Shown here: positions 1 through 7,980 of the stretch, one piece after another
Numbering within the stretch: the first letter of the stretch is position 1
Layout: each line of letters begins with the position of its first letter
DNA from: Phoronis pallida
Lineage: Eukaryota; Phoronida; Phoronidae
Direction: 5' to 3'
DNA length: 12,219 bases
Assembly (NCBI GenBank): GCA_028565715.1
Contig: JAOXYC010190688.1
Coordinates: 1-12,219 of the forward strand
Program-made: the position numbers and the translations under genes
The notes under the pieces: model-generated
What the model saw: only the letters and a program-made list of their open reading frames with translations
Told to the model about the DNA's origin: nothing
Databases searched by the model: none

Positions 1-777
1 CAAGTTGTTCAGTTAGTTTGGTGTTTCTGTAATATATAAACAACCGTACAGCTTGAGAATATAATGAGAAGTGATCACTGTACCAACTTCCCAAAAGAGG
101 GCGCTATACTCCCTGGCTATACTACTTGAGAGATGGCGTTACAATTTGCTTAAACATAAAGAGGTTGTGAGGTCTTCCCTGTTCCAACATTTGTTAAATT
201 ATTCCTGATTTCTGCTGATTTTTATTCTCTCAATGTACCCCCACGTGGACGCATCTGTTTAGCGTCGCTCTAGTTTAGAAATGAGGGATGTAGTTTTGAA
301 TTGAATATCAAAATATAGATATAACCATGTGTTCATCAATATTATATGTATTCACTTTTTGAATATTTTACCTATTGTAATGATGATTTTAAATCAGATC
401 TTTGAAAATGGTTGATATAAAATCATCAAAGACAAAGCTGTATGTTTTATGATTTTTCAAATGATATTCCTAAAAAGGATGTATAACTCCCTAGTTATTT
501 TAAGAATCACTATTTACAATAGGAAATGGTTGCTGTATCTAATCAGAAAAAAACTGCTTGATTGTCCCACTGTTGTTGTTATAGCAAATCCATAGAATAT
601 GAATCCTAGACTGGCATAACTTAAAGTTGAGTGTTTATTGAATGGATGAAAAAATTGTTAAAAATTATTCAATTAGGACACTTTTCAATGCTCATGGTTC
701 CACAACACTTGGTAATTACAGTGATTAAAGAACCTTTTTTGTGGCCTACATCGCAATTTCCTTTTCTTTATTATTAG
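1..777. other. Non-coding stretch upstream of exon 1 (intron or 5' flank)
   Basis: AT-rich sequence without a convincing exon, RNA gene or promoter. No B-type exon ending in phase 1 and no signal-peptide exon could be found here. Two short items are visible: TATACTCCCTGG at 105-116, whose reverse complement recurs at 11378-11389, and a repeat terminus at 245-272 listed separately. The final bases before 778 form the pyrimidine-rich acceptor of exon 1. Confidence 0.6.
245..272 (+). repeat. Terminus motif of the hairpin-bordered repeat family
   Basis: GTGGACGCAT at 245-254 followed by CTGTTTAGCGTCGCTCT. The same layout occurs at 3447-3475 (GTGGGCGCAT then ATCAATTGCGTAGCTCT) and at 7494-7516 (GTGGCCGCAT then TTGTTTAGCGTA). 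The first ten bases are the exact reverse complement of ATGCGTCCAC at 11776-11785, which opens an array of that family. I read it as the right-hand end of a degraded copy whose body is no longer recognisable to its left. Confidence 0.5.
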
Positions 778-996
778 ATTTAGTTGGTGGTGTCCCTGAT
801 ATTTCCAATCCTACATCTAATGTGAGTCCAACATATGACAACATATACTACGACACAACCTTCCCAAGAGATGGAGTAATCACAGGCTGGGAACTCAATG
901 CTAATAATATTGGGAAATTCTATGCTGTTATCTGGAGTGTTGATGGAAGTAACTGGAGAGTGAAGAAGAAAATAGAAATAAATGTTCCTAAAAAAG
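778..996 (+). CDS. Exon 1: module A of an unnamed beta-rich extracellular domain (first copy)
   Basis: This internal exon is 219 nt and phase 1-1. The acceptor follows a pyrimidine-rich tract ending TTATTATTAG, and the donor is AAAAAG|GTAAAC. The peptide has DG at residues 32-33, GW at 37-38, NA at 41-42, G46, A50, IW at 52-53, G57, and K65 with EI at 67-68, counting the split first codon as 1. All of these recur at the same positions in the exon at 3704-3922, which is also 219 nt. Alternating hydrophobic residues (GVITGWEL, FYAVIW, IEINV) suggest beta strands of a sandwich. No cysteine is present. The open frame extends upstream of the acceptor to an ATG at 741, but that stretch is the splice tract, not coding sequence. 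I do not recognise the family. The upstream exon is not found in 1-777. Confidence 0.85.
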
Positions 997-1084
997 GTAA
1001 ACTTGACCTCAAAGGTTGTTGTTTGTTTTTTGCAAGATAAGATTATGATGATTTATTTTACCAATATTGTCCATTGAAACAGTC

Positions 1085-1560
1085 AAGCAAGCCAAAAGCG
1101 TTTGGTATTATCTTTGACTCTTCTATGTCATTTGAACCTTACATCACTGCTCTTTGCAAATCCTGCTTTTTTACCTTCGAAATATTGGGGCTATTTGCAA
1201 GTTTTTAAAAACGAATGCCACCATCAAACTGATTCATGCATTTGTTACATCAAAACTAGACCAATGTAATTCCATTTTGTATGTGCCAATTACATCGATT
1301 GCAACGTGACTTGAACACTGCTGCCTGGTAAGCATCATTAACTCTTCACACTTTACTGAAACTCTTGCTTCATTACACTGTTACCAATTCCAGAACAAGA
1401 ACAAGGTTCATAACGTTTACTTCATTTAAACATGTCACTCACATTCAGAATTGTGCGAAATCTTTCAATTCATTCACCATGCCAAGCACACTAGGAATGT
1501 TGAGAATGAGGCTGGCGGCTAAACAGCAAATTCTGTTGAAAGGTTGGCAAACTGATACTG
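1085..1560 (+). pseudogene. Degenerate CR1/L2-like non-LTR retrotransposon reverse transcriptase fragment
   Basis: Conceptual translation gives characteristic C-terminal reverse transcriptase and thumb sequence of the CR1/L2 type. From about 1101 one frame reads GIIFDSSMSFEPYITALCKS. After a frameshift near 1167-1172 another frame reads FYLRNIGAICKFL, and then HAFVTSKLDQCNSILY around 1235-1282. A TGA stop follows at 1307, and a further frame near 1360 resembles the TLASLHWLP segment (here with changes). These pieces keep the family order, but the reading frame is broken at least twice and the N-terminal domains (endonuclease, catalytic FADD box) are missing. It lies in sense orientation in intron 1 and is an inactive, truncated copy. 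The right edge is uncertain. Confidence 0.8.
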
Positions 1561-2268
1561 TCTAACATCCCTATTGCGGCCAAAAGTTTCTGATCAAAGT
1601 GTCTAAACAATCTGCTTCCGGTACAAAACTAGGCTATAAGATTCATCTATTAAGTGTACTTTAAATACAGGGTTGTTATAAAATGTGATTTATCAGTTTG
1701 TTTTTTATCATTATCAAAATGTTTTGTGACTTAGTTCTGATTAAAGTTAAAGATGCTCATAATAAACTACATTTGGTATTTTTCAATTTTTTTGAAAAAT
1801 GTATAAAAGTGGTCATATTTAACAAGGCTAACAAGCAACGTGATAGTCTAATATTAAGATTTTTTGAAAATATGCGGTGAAGTCCCTTGTTTTCCCACGA
1901 GCAACCCGCACATCTGGAAAATGTGAAAATCGAGCCATACCTGGCAGGATATTGGAGCGGAGTCTATATTTCTTTTTTAAAAATATTCTAACATTTGATG
2001 AGGTACTAGAACTTAATAATTTTGTGTTTCTTTTCTGTAAACATTTGACATTATGTCATTTAGTCCAGTACCCCATTATGTTGACAGGAGTGCGTGCTGT
2101 CGGAGTCCAATTCTTATTGTCGGAGCCCAATGATAAAAGCAGACGAACTATAGCCTTGTCAATACCAGCTGTAAATAGGTGGTAACACGACGTGAATGCT
2201 TTCTCAAGTATAACGACACCTTTCGGTGAGAACCATAACTGCACAACAGTGATATTTTTTTATTTCAG
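1561..2268. other. Rest of intron 1, no gene seen
   Basis: AT-rich intronic sequence. Short open frames on both strands show no recognisable protein pattern. A 20-bp direct repeat of TGTCGGAG(T/C)CCAAT is present at about 2098 and 2118. The end of this stretch carries the T-rich tract and TTTCAG acceptor of exon 2. Confidence 0.6.
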
Positions 2269-2505
2269 GTATTCAGACAATCGCTACACTCCAGTATATT
2301 GTTAGTGCCGGAGATTTTATTGGTTATGAATATCCCAACACTAATACACAGACAATACTGTATGTGTCGGGAGAATCATATTACCAGGTCATGAATGTTA
2401 AAGGAATGGGCACAACTCCAGCTGTAGGAGGAACTACACCCAGTGATACTGGTGGCCCACGTACTCCTGCACTGCGTGCTGTAGTTGTACCTATTGTATG
2501 TGACC
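2269..2505 (+). CDS. Exon 2: module B of the unnamed domain (first copy)
   Basis: This exon is 237 nt, phase 1-1, with acceptor TTTATTTCAG and a consensus donor GTAAGT at 2506. It begins by completing a Gly codon with the last base of exon 1 and continues GIQTIATLQYIV. The key segment is AGDFIGYEY at residues 14-22, and near the C-terminal end comes GGPRTPALRAVVV. The same two signatures, GD(F/L)IGYxY and GGxRxPALxA, frame the exon at 6083-6340, so this is the second half of a duplicated domain. Between them lies a Gly/Thr/Ser-rich, probably loop-like section. One Cys sits four residues before the donor. It lacks an ATG start and ends at a donor, which explains why no isolated ORF calls it. 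The family is unknown to me; a jelly-roll or galactose-binding-like fold is a guess from the strand pattern. Confidence 0.85.
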
Positions 2506-2798
2506 GTAAGTAAGGCTCATCAATCCAAAAAGAAATATTTGAAGGTCATATATGTCTCCAGTTAGAATCTGAATGAACAAACTTTGCTTATGGCTGCGAG
2601 TGTCAGTAGTGCTGTTTTAAGCCACATGTTTCGATGAATCTCTCGTCAATATCAAACTCTATTACTGAATTCAGTAATGAAACTTGAGAATGACGAGGTT
2701 CTTCAAAGTACGTCGCTTATAACAGTTGCTGTTTTTATTTCAACTAATTTGTTACTCAGCTTTCACCCACAGTCTTTTTGTTTTTTCCCTAATTTTTT

Positions 2799-3475
2799 AT
2801 GCGCCCACATACACAATATGTGGGTGCATTATGCAATAGGCTGCGTCGGCGGCATCGGCAGCGACTCGGCGTTACACTTTGTTGTGACCTCAATAACTCA
2901 AGAACGCTTTGAAAAATTTTAATGAAACTTTGTGTTCCGTCAAGAATTGTGCCCCCTGGTGGGATTTTCAGTTCGGCCATATTGATTATGTTGTGACCAC
3001 AATAACTTGAGAACGCTTTGATGGATGTTGATGAAACTTTGCATAATTGTTCTTGGCATGAAAAGGAAGGCTGCTTTCGAAAACCAGCCTGTTCCATTAA
3101 CATTTGTGTTCCCTGGTGGGATATTTAGATCCGCCATTTTGATTATGATGTGACCACAATTACTTGAGGATGTTTTGACGGATTTTGATGAAACGTTGCC
3201 TACTTGTTCATGGGAAAAGTGCAATCCCTTTCAAAATCTGGCACATCCTGCCTACATGTGTGCCCTGGTCGGGTTTTGGTTTCACCATATTGATTTCGTT
3301 GAAGTTGTGTTATCTCGAGAAGGCTTTGATGAAACTTTGTAGTCTAATAATTTCACTTCGGCCATTTATTGATATGTGTCCACTTCATAATTGTATGTTG
3401 TATACTTAAGTACCATAAGCTTTAACACTGTTAGAAAAGCAATGGCGTGGGCGCATATCAATTGCGTAGCTCTTG
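2799..3475 (+). repeat. Hairpin-bordered repeat with approx. 157-bp monomers in intron 2
   Basis: It opens with a hairpin: ATGCGCCCACATA (2799-2811) pairs with TATGTGGGTGCAT (2817-2829), 12 of 13 positions Watson-Crick and one G-T. Monomers follow, anchored on GTTGTGACC(A/T)C with starts at about 2881, 2990, 3147 and 3304; the last two intervals are both 157 bp and the first is shortened to 109. Each carries a GATGAAACTTTG core and a CCCTGGTGGGAT segment. GTGGGCGCAT at 3447-3456 is the perfect inverse of the first ten bases, so the copy appears complete from end to end. Open frames here change frame from monomer to monomer and are not genes. Confidence 0.75.
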
Positions 3476-3703
3476 TTCCAATTGTACTCATGCCTGCCAC
3501 TTTATGTTTTTTCATGAAAAGTTAATTGCTGTGCTTCTGAAGAGGTGGTTATTAGTATATGGGTGCTAAATAGGGAACATATGATAATCTCTTTCTGAAT
3601 ATATCTAGTAACTAAAAGGTACAGGTCTGGAGGAAATATTAAAAATTGATGTTTTTAAAAACTAAGTGAACTCACAAAAGTCTTATCGTGTGCAATATTA
3701 CAG

Positions 3704-3922
3704 ACTTCGACTTTGTTGGAGGTCCTACGAATGTAAATGAAATGCAAGTCCCTGGCACTTGGCTCTCTATATTCCACAATCTTAAAATGACGTCAGATGG
3801 TATTCTGGTTGGCTGGAAGTTCAATGCACAATACACCGGTACAGTATGGGCTGACATCTGGCGACAAAGTGGAACATCATTCACATTGATTCATAAAACG
3901 GAAATAATAGTCACACGTACAG
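3704..3922 (+). CDS. Exon 3: module A' (second copy of module A)
   Basis: This exon is 219 nt, phase 1-1, with acceptor CAATATTACAG and donor ACAG|GTATTA. It has the same length as exon 1 and aligns with it without gaps from residue 32 to 74. About 16 of 43 positions are identical: DG 32-33, GW 37-38, NA 41-42, G46, A50, IW 52-53, G57, K65, EI 67-68, V70 and G74. The N-terminal VGG motif is also shared but offset by two residues. A second, weaker GT lies six bases upstream (C|GTACAG at 3917), also in phase 1; using it would drop two residues. The 219-nt match with exon 1 favours the 3922 end. It shows conserved protein signatures without stops, so it looks functional rather than a decayed copy. 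Confidence 0.87.
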
Positions 3923-4251
3923 GTATTATAAGTTCTCATTCAAGTATTCTGTTTTTGTTAACATGAGTATGCAAAGCAGTTTGTTTTGTTCACAAATGCA
4001 GTTATCATTTCTTTTCTATAGACAGTTTATTCAGGTGGGATTGAAAGACTTTCTTAAACTAGTGATTGTTGTCACATGGTTATTGTACTCCTTATTCTGT
4101 TTCCTCCTGATACATATTAATTAGTCTTTTTAAATTGTCCAGTTTGAATTGACTGCAGTCCTTGTTCATATATCTTTGAGATATAAAACAAAAACAACGA
4201 CTGATTGTAACTTTAAAAATCCTGACATGTTTCACATCTTCTGAGGTACAT
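3923..4251. other. First part of intron 3, no gene seen
   Basis: AT-rich intronic sequence from the exon 3 donor to the hairpin. No coding pattern, RNA gene or repeat recognised. Confidence 0.6.
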
Positions 4252-4256
4252 GGTCA

Positions 4257-4317
4257 CGAGATGTTTCGCCAATATATTTTGATATTTCACATCAAAATAT
4301 ATTGGCAAAACATCTCG
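4257..4317. repeat. 27-bp near-perfect inverted repeat (hairpin), 7-nt loop
   Basis: Left arm 4257-4283 begins CGAGATGTTTCGCC and right arm 4291-4317 ends GGCAAAACATCTCG. The arms match at 26 of 27 positions, with a single C/T difference at the fifth base of the CGCC portion, and are separated by ATTTCAC. A further GGT/ACC pairing (4252-4254 with 4320-4322) flanks the stem after a two-base mismatch. It could be a foldback remnant of a mobile element, a palindromic insertion or a small-RNA-type hairpin; the sequence does not decide. Confidence 0.85.
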
Positions 4318-4322
4318 CCACC

Positions 4323-5619
4323 TTACTACAAGGAACATCTTGTGAGAGACAGAAATTCCCATATTTTTCATCATCTGGAAACATCTACATAAGTTGCCAA
4401 CATTGCAAAGTGGGTAAGCGGGACATTTTGAATTCGCCAAGTTGGTCGTGCCCCGGGGTCGTGCCCTTTGTTAGCAGTTTTGTTGTCCGATTGACGCAGG
4501 ACGGGTGAGGGCTCGAAATAACGACCTATAGACCGCTAATTTTGATCAGGCAGTACCAAACGCGAGTCTGAAGGCTGTCAATCTCGCATTTTCCTAGCGA
4601 GATCGCCGATTTGAGTTGTCTCAATCAGCTCTATAGAGATTGCTGAGTACAGTGAAGTGAAAAATCAGTAACATTGGATCACCTTTTGTACTCTTTTTTT
4701 GTAAAACAATTAGTAATTACAAATTAAACACGCATTACTCAGTGAGTCTAAAGATGGACAAACTCGAGACCCATGTTGGACAACAGCGCGAGACACTTAC
4801 ACTACCCCGATTTTCAATCTTATCTAAGAATAACAAGTCCATGTTGTCCAAGTGGGCAATAAAGTAATGAAGCAGAAATCTGAATAGTACTACATACCGC
4901 TAACCAGTTCTAACAATGGCGCGGTAATGTCAGCGTAATTACGCGATAGGTATCGGGTAATTGACTCGTGTCGGAACTTTGATCAGGTCCGGTTCTGTGA
5001 GGGGTCCTATCGGTGTCCGTTTTAAAGCATTTAGACAAGTGGCCTGTTTCGACTCGGAACAAAGCATGACGCTCACGCTGAAACCGAAAGAAGGAGACGG
5101 CTTTTCATATCATTAACATTATAGAATAGCCTACATTTCTCTGCGTTTTAGTTCAACTTTAAATTCTAGTAATACCCGCTGATTTAAGTTAAATTCCATC
5201 AGGTCCAGGTTGGCTTCTGTACCTATTCTTTATATAACTGGCGAAAAATTGCAATGCGATCTTCCTCGCAAAACATGTGGAAAAGCAGTCTTCTTCGCCG
5301 ATGCTTTTTGGTGCTGTGTGTGGTCCAATCAAAACACGTTTTCGAAAAGAATATATTTCAGGTTCACGAGTCGCATGCAGTGTTATTGCAAGGACCGTGA
5401 CTTCCCTGATGCACAGATAATGATTGCCCGTCTCAGCCCGAGAGTGTTATTTCAGATTTCCTGATGTAGGCCACTCTGTAATATTTTTCTGCCGAATCAA
5501 AAATAAAGTACTTACCTTTGTCTTGTTTCTTTATACGATTTGTAATGGCAAATACTTACTAAACTTGAAAAAACGGCAGCGCCCTCACCGAAACTGCATG
5601 CCGCACAACAATGCAATTT
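4323..5619. other. Middle of intron 3, no gene seen
   Basis: About 1.3 kb with somewhat higher GC content between 4430 and 5100 than the neighbouring sequence, which may mark an old insertion. Open frames of up to 84 residues on the + strand show no domain pattern. Small imperfect palindromes are present, for example ATCTCGC/GCGAGAT around 4582-4604 and CTCTATAGAG near 4630. No rRNA, tRNA or known element could be supported. Confidence 0.5.
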
Positions 5620-5800
5620 ATTGTCTGCAAAAGCAAGATCATTCAAGCGTGTATTAAGAGTCCAGCGAATTCCCTGATTTGGCTGTAGAGATTGTCGCAT
5701 AAGCCAGTCTATGGCGAGGATGAATAAAAAGGGTGTCAACAGGCATCCTTGCTTCACCCCTGTTTTGGCATCAAAATTGTCGCTTAAAATAGTTGTTGTT
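5620..5800 (-). pseudogene. Antisense fragment of a second non-LTR reverse transcriptase
   Basis: Read on the minus strand, the frame gives SDNFDAKTGVKQGCLLTPFL, then ILAIDWLMR, then WTLNTRLNDLAFAD. This covers the palm motif GVxQGCxLSPxLF and the start of the catalytic FADD box of non-LTR reverse transcriptases. The second Asp of the box is replaced (FADN), and similarity stops right there, so the copy is truncated on both sides and cannot be active. The IDWxMR and GIRWTL wording differs from the CR1/L2-like piece in intron 1, so it belongs to another lineage, which I leave unnamed. It sits in intron 3 opposite to the host gene. Confidence 0.75.
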
Positions 5801-5924
5801 TTTATTTTAACAATAATAATTACCGGTATAATAACTTAAAGGTAGTAATGGTTAAACAATTTCAATGACCTGGAGACTTGTGTTTTTGCCGGATCCCGTA
5901 CATTTCACACTTTCATCTAAAGTT

Positions 5925-6040
5925 TTACTGCATGTATGTAAACTGGAAACCATGAACAATATTTTCACGGTGGGTATATGCTATAGGCCTTCAGGGAAAG
6001 GGTTTACTTATTTCATTAATTTGTGGATGGTTAAAGTAGT
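5925..6040 (+). pseudogene. Possible scrap of a non-LTR endonuclease domain
   Basis: One frame reads IFTVGICYRPSGKGFTYFIN around 5960-6020. The GICYRPSG string resembles the (V/I)xYRPP segment of apurinic-like endonucleases carried by non-LTR elements, and hydrophobic residues before and after fit that spacing. The match is a single short motif in an otherwise unremarkable 65-residue open frame just upstream of exon 4. It could be chance. Confidence 0.3.
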
Positions 6041-6082
6041 AATTCACATTTTGATAATTTAACTATAATTGTTGACATTCAG

Positions 6083-6340
6083 GTGAGCAAGAAATGCGTC
6101 TTGCAAATGTAGTACACGTGAAAAAAGGTGATCTTATTGGATACCACTACAGAGATGGAAATGCAAGAACTGTGATACGTGTTAAAGATGGTGGCAGTTC
6201 TTGTTGTAGTGGTGTTGTACCAGGTCCATTATCTGGCGGAAGTCTTTTTGATTCATCATTGTCCATCAGCAGCACACATACTATTCAAACCAGTGGTGGT
6301 ACACGCATACCTGCACTGAAGGCTATTGTTAACACACAGG
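6083..6340 (+). CDS. Exon 4: module B' (second copy of module B)
   Basis: This exon is 258 nt, phase 1-1, with acceptor TTGACATTCAG and a strong donor CAGG|GTGAGT. It matches exon 2 through KGDLIGYHY at residues 15-23 and GGTRIPALKAIV at the end, so A'-B' repeats A-B. It is 21 nt (seven codons) longer than exon 2. The extra length falls in the variable middle, which contains a Cys-Cys pair (SSCCSG) and a Ser/Gly-rich stretch not seen in exon 2. A Met at 6094 is internal and not a plausible start, because the frame continues upstream to the acceptor and joins exon 3. The exon is stop-free and of one piece. Its last base combines with exon 5 to give a Gly codon (NTQ-G-DW). Confidence 0.88.
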
Positions 6341-6759
6341 GTGAGTAGGATGAATGGAATAGCTTTAAAATTAGTTTTCAAAATCAAAAATGTTCAATTT
6401 GCATTCTTTAGCTTAAAATTTACATTTCTCAATACTGTGTTATATTGGAATTATAAAACAGTTTGGGGAGAACAGAAAATAAATGAAACATAGAGGATAT
6501 AAGAACAAAAATATATTTCTCCTGAATACTTTAAGATGTAATATTTTTTAATCCTAAGGTATTAATAATAATAAGTTTATTTCGACTCTGGCAGCACGGA
6601 GGCTGAATTACAACATAAGATTTTAAAATAGATATGACAAATATAAATAGATAAATAAATTAAACACAGGATTAAAAATGAAATGGCGACACATACAGCC
6701 GTGAGACAAATGTTGACCCAGAAAAGTGAGGAAATAACTAATAATGTGCAGCACCAAAC
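6341..6759. other. Start of intron 4, possible dispersed-repeat tail, no gene seen
   Basis: AT-rich. From about 6562 there is an AATAATAATAAGTTTATTT run followed by a moderately GC-rich segment (CGACTCTGGCAGCACGGAGG) and then TAAATAGATAAATAAATTAA. This is the kind of tail seen on short interspersed or LINE-derived repeats, but I cannot assign a family. No coding pattern. Confidence 0.45.
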
Positions 6760-7503
6760 TAAGTATATATTGTTTCTTAGGTCAATGCGCCCGCGCCAGT
6801 CGCTTTTCGGGTCGTCAAGTCTACCCCAACTTTCCTTGGTGGCAGAATTTAAGTTCGAAATTCGACAATTGCTTGTTCACACTTTTTCATGAAAACTGCA
6901 CAATGGATTTTGACGAAACTTGGCACACATGTTCATTAGGTTAATGCGCCGGCACCAGTCTTTTCGGTTCGTCTCGTCTACCCTAACTCCCCCTGGTGTC
7001 AGAATTATTTCGGAAATCGACAATTGCTTGTTCACGGATTTTGACCAAACTTAGAACACATGTTCTTTAGGTCAGTCGCTTTTCGGTTAGTCGTGTCTAC
7101 CATAACTCCCCCTGTTGGCAGAATTAGTTCGGAAATCAACAATTGCTTGTTCACACTTTTCTTCGAAAACATCAGATTTTGATAAAACTTGGCACGCACA
7201 TACCTGTGTCAGCACCACTTGCTCTCCGGATCATCACGTCTACGTAACTCCCCCTGGTGGCAGAATTAGTTCATAAATTGACAATAGCTTGTTTACCTTT
7301 TATTGAAAAATGCCTGACAGATTTCAATGAAACGTGGCCACAGGTACCTTTTGACAATGCGCCAACACCAGTCACTTTTCGGGTTGTGATGTCTTAACCC
7401 CAACTTCCCCTGGTGGTAGAATGAATTTGGAAATCAACAATTGTTTGTTCGACCTTTATTTATCAATTTCATAAACATTGCGTTGCACTTGCCGTGGCCG
7501 CAT
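6760..7503 (+). repeat. Tandem array, block 1: five approx. 131-159-bp monomers
   Basis: Monomer starts, placed on GTCAATGCGCC(G)GCACCAGTC or its equivalents, are at about 6781, 6940, 7071, 7206 and 7353. Each contains GTCTACC, CTCCCCCTGGTGGCAGAATT, GACAATTGCTTGTTCAC and TTTTGA(C/T)(G/A)AAACTTGGCAC in that order, all on the + strand. Units 3 and 4 are shortened by internal deletions. The block ends with GTGGCCGCAT at 7494-7503 and TTTAGCGTA, the same terminus as at 245 and 3447. Its left end has no hairpin, so the copy is truncated at the left. The full-length period (157-159) is not a multiple of three, so the open frames running through the block are not genes. Confidence 0.88.
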
Positions 7504-7735
7504 TTGTTTAGCGTATAGGTATTTTTTCACTATGTTTTCTGTTAAAGTTTAACGTCAAACTGTATCTACTGGATCACAGCACTCATCTCTTTGGTATGCT
7601 GAACATTTAGTTGTTTAACAACTATTGATACAATGTTCCATTTGTTAATTGGCAAAAACTTAATACGTTTTTGATAATTATGTTGATCACGTTGGTATGT
7701 TTTTTTCTTTGTTTTTTTGTGTGCTTATCCACACG
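7504..7735. other. Spacer between repeat blocks
   Basis: AT-rich, without coding pattern. Contains the small palindrome TAGTTGTTTAACAACTA near 7610. Confidence 0.5.
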
Positions 7736-7980
7736 ATTCAGAACGCATTTTACGTCTGATTGACATGAAATTTACACATAACATGTTTACCTATAATGGT
7801 AAGAAGGCTATTGATTTTCATTAAAATCAAATTCAAAATGGCGGTTCCGGCGGCCATTTTGTATTCAAATTATTACTTAAAAATTCCTCAAAAGTATATT
7901 TTCAACGAAATTCTTTTGAAATTGAAATTTAGCAACATCTACATACCCTCTTACTAGATCAAATTCAAGATGGCGGAGAA
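7736..7980 (+). repeat. Copy of the GGCCATTTTG repeat family
   Basis: Contains GATTGACATGAAATTTACAC, then TTTTCATTAAAATCAAATTC and the palindrome AAAATGGC...GCCATTTT at about 7836-7860. The same order of motifs (ATGAAATTTACAC-like, TTTCAT...ATCAAATT-like, GGCGGCC, ATTTTGT) recurs at 9220-9590. It abuts block 2 of the 157-bp array directly; CAAGATGGCGGAG stands at the junction near 7966. Confidence 0.65.

Noticed and set aside
105-116. TATACTCCCTGG with its reverse complement at 11378-11389 as possible ends of a large inverted structure.
   Set aside because: Only 12 bases match and the flanking sequence does not align, so this is more likely a shared dispersed-repeat fragment than a paired structure.
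741-777. ATG at 741 as start of exon 1, giving a hydrophobic leader-like MAYIAISFSLLLDL.
   Set aside because: Tempting as a signal peptide, but the segment is a pyrimidine-rich tract ending in TTATTAG, and the A' copy begins at the corresponding acceptor. Phase and length (219 nt) match only if the exon starts at 778. A first-exon start cannot be fully excluded without transcripts.
2789-3224. Overlapping minus-strand open frames of 94-104 codons.
   Set aside because: They are antisense readings of the intron 2 repeat and resemble each other only because the DNA is repeated; there is no splice context or domain.
4213-4440. Minus-strand frame ending in YLRRCETCQDF, reminiscent of the zinc-binding H2C2 end of Ty3/gypsy-type integrases.
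   Set aside because: The similarity is one short Cys-x-x-Cys string, the His pair is not convincing, and the frame runs through the hairpin. Too weak to call a retroelement.
5174-5195. TACCCGCTGATTTAAG, close to the conserved start of 28S rRNA.
   Set aside because: The match ends after about 16 bases with one base missing, and neither side resembles 5.8S/ITS2 or 28S sequence. Chance is the simplest explanation.
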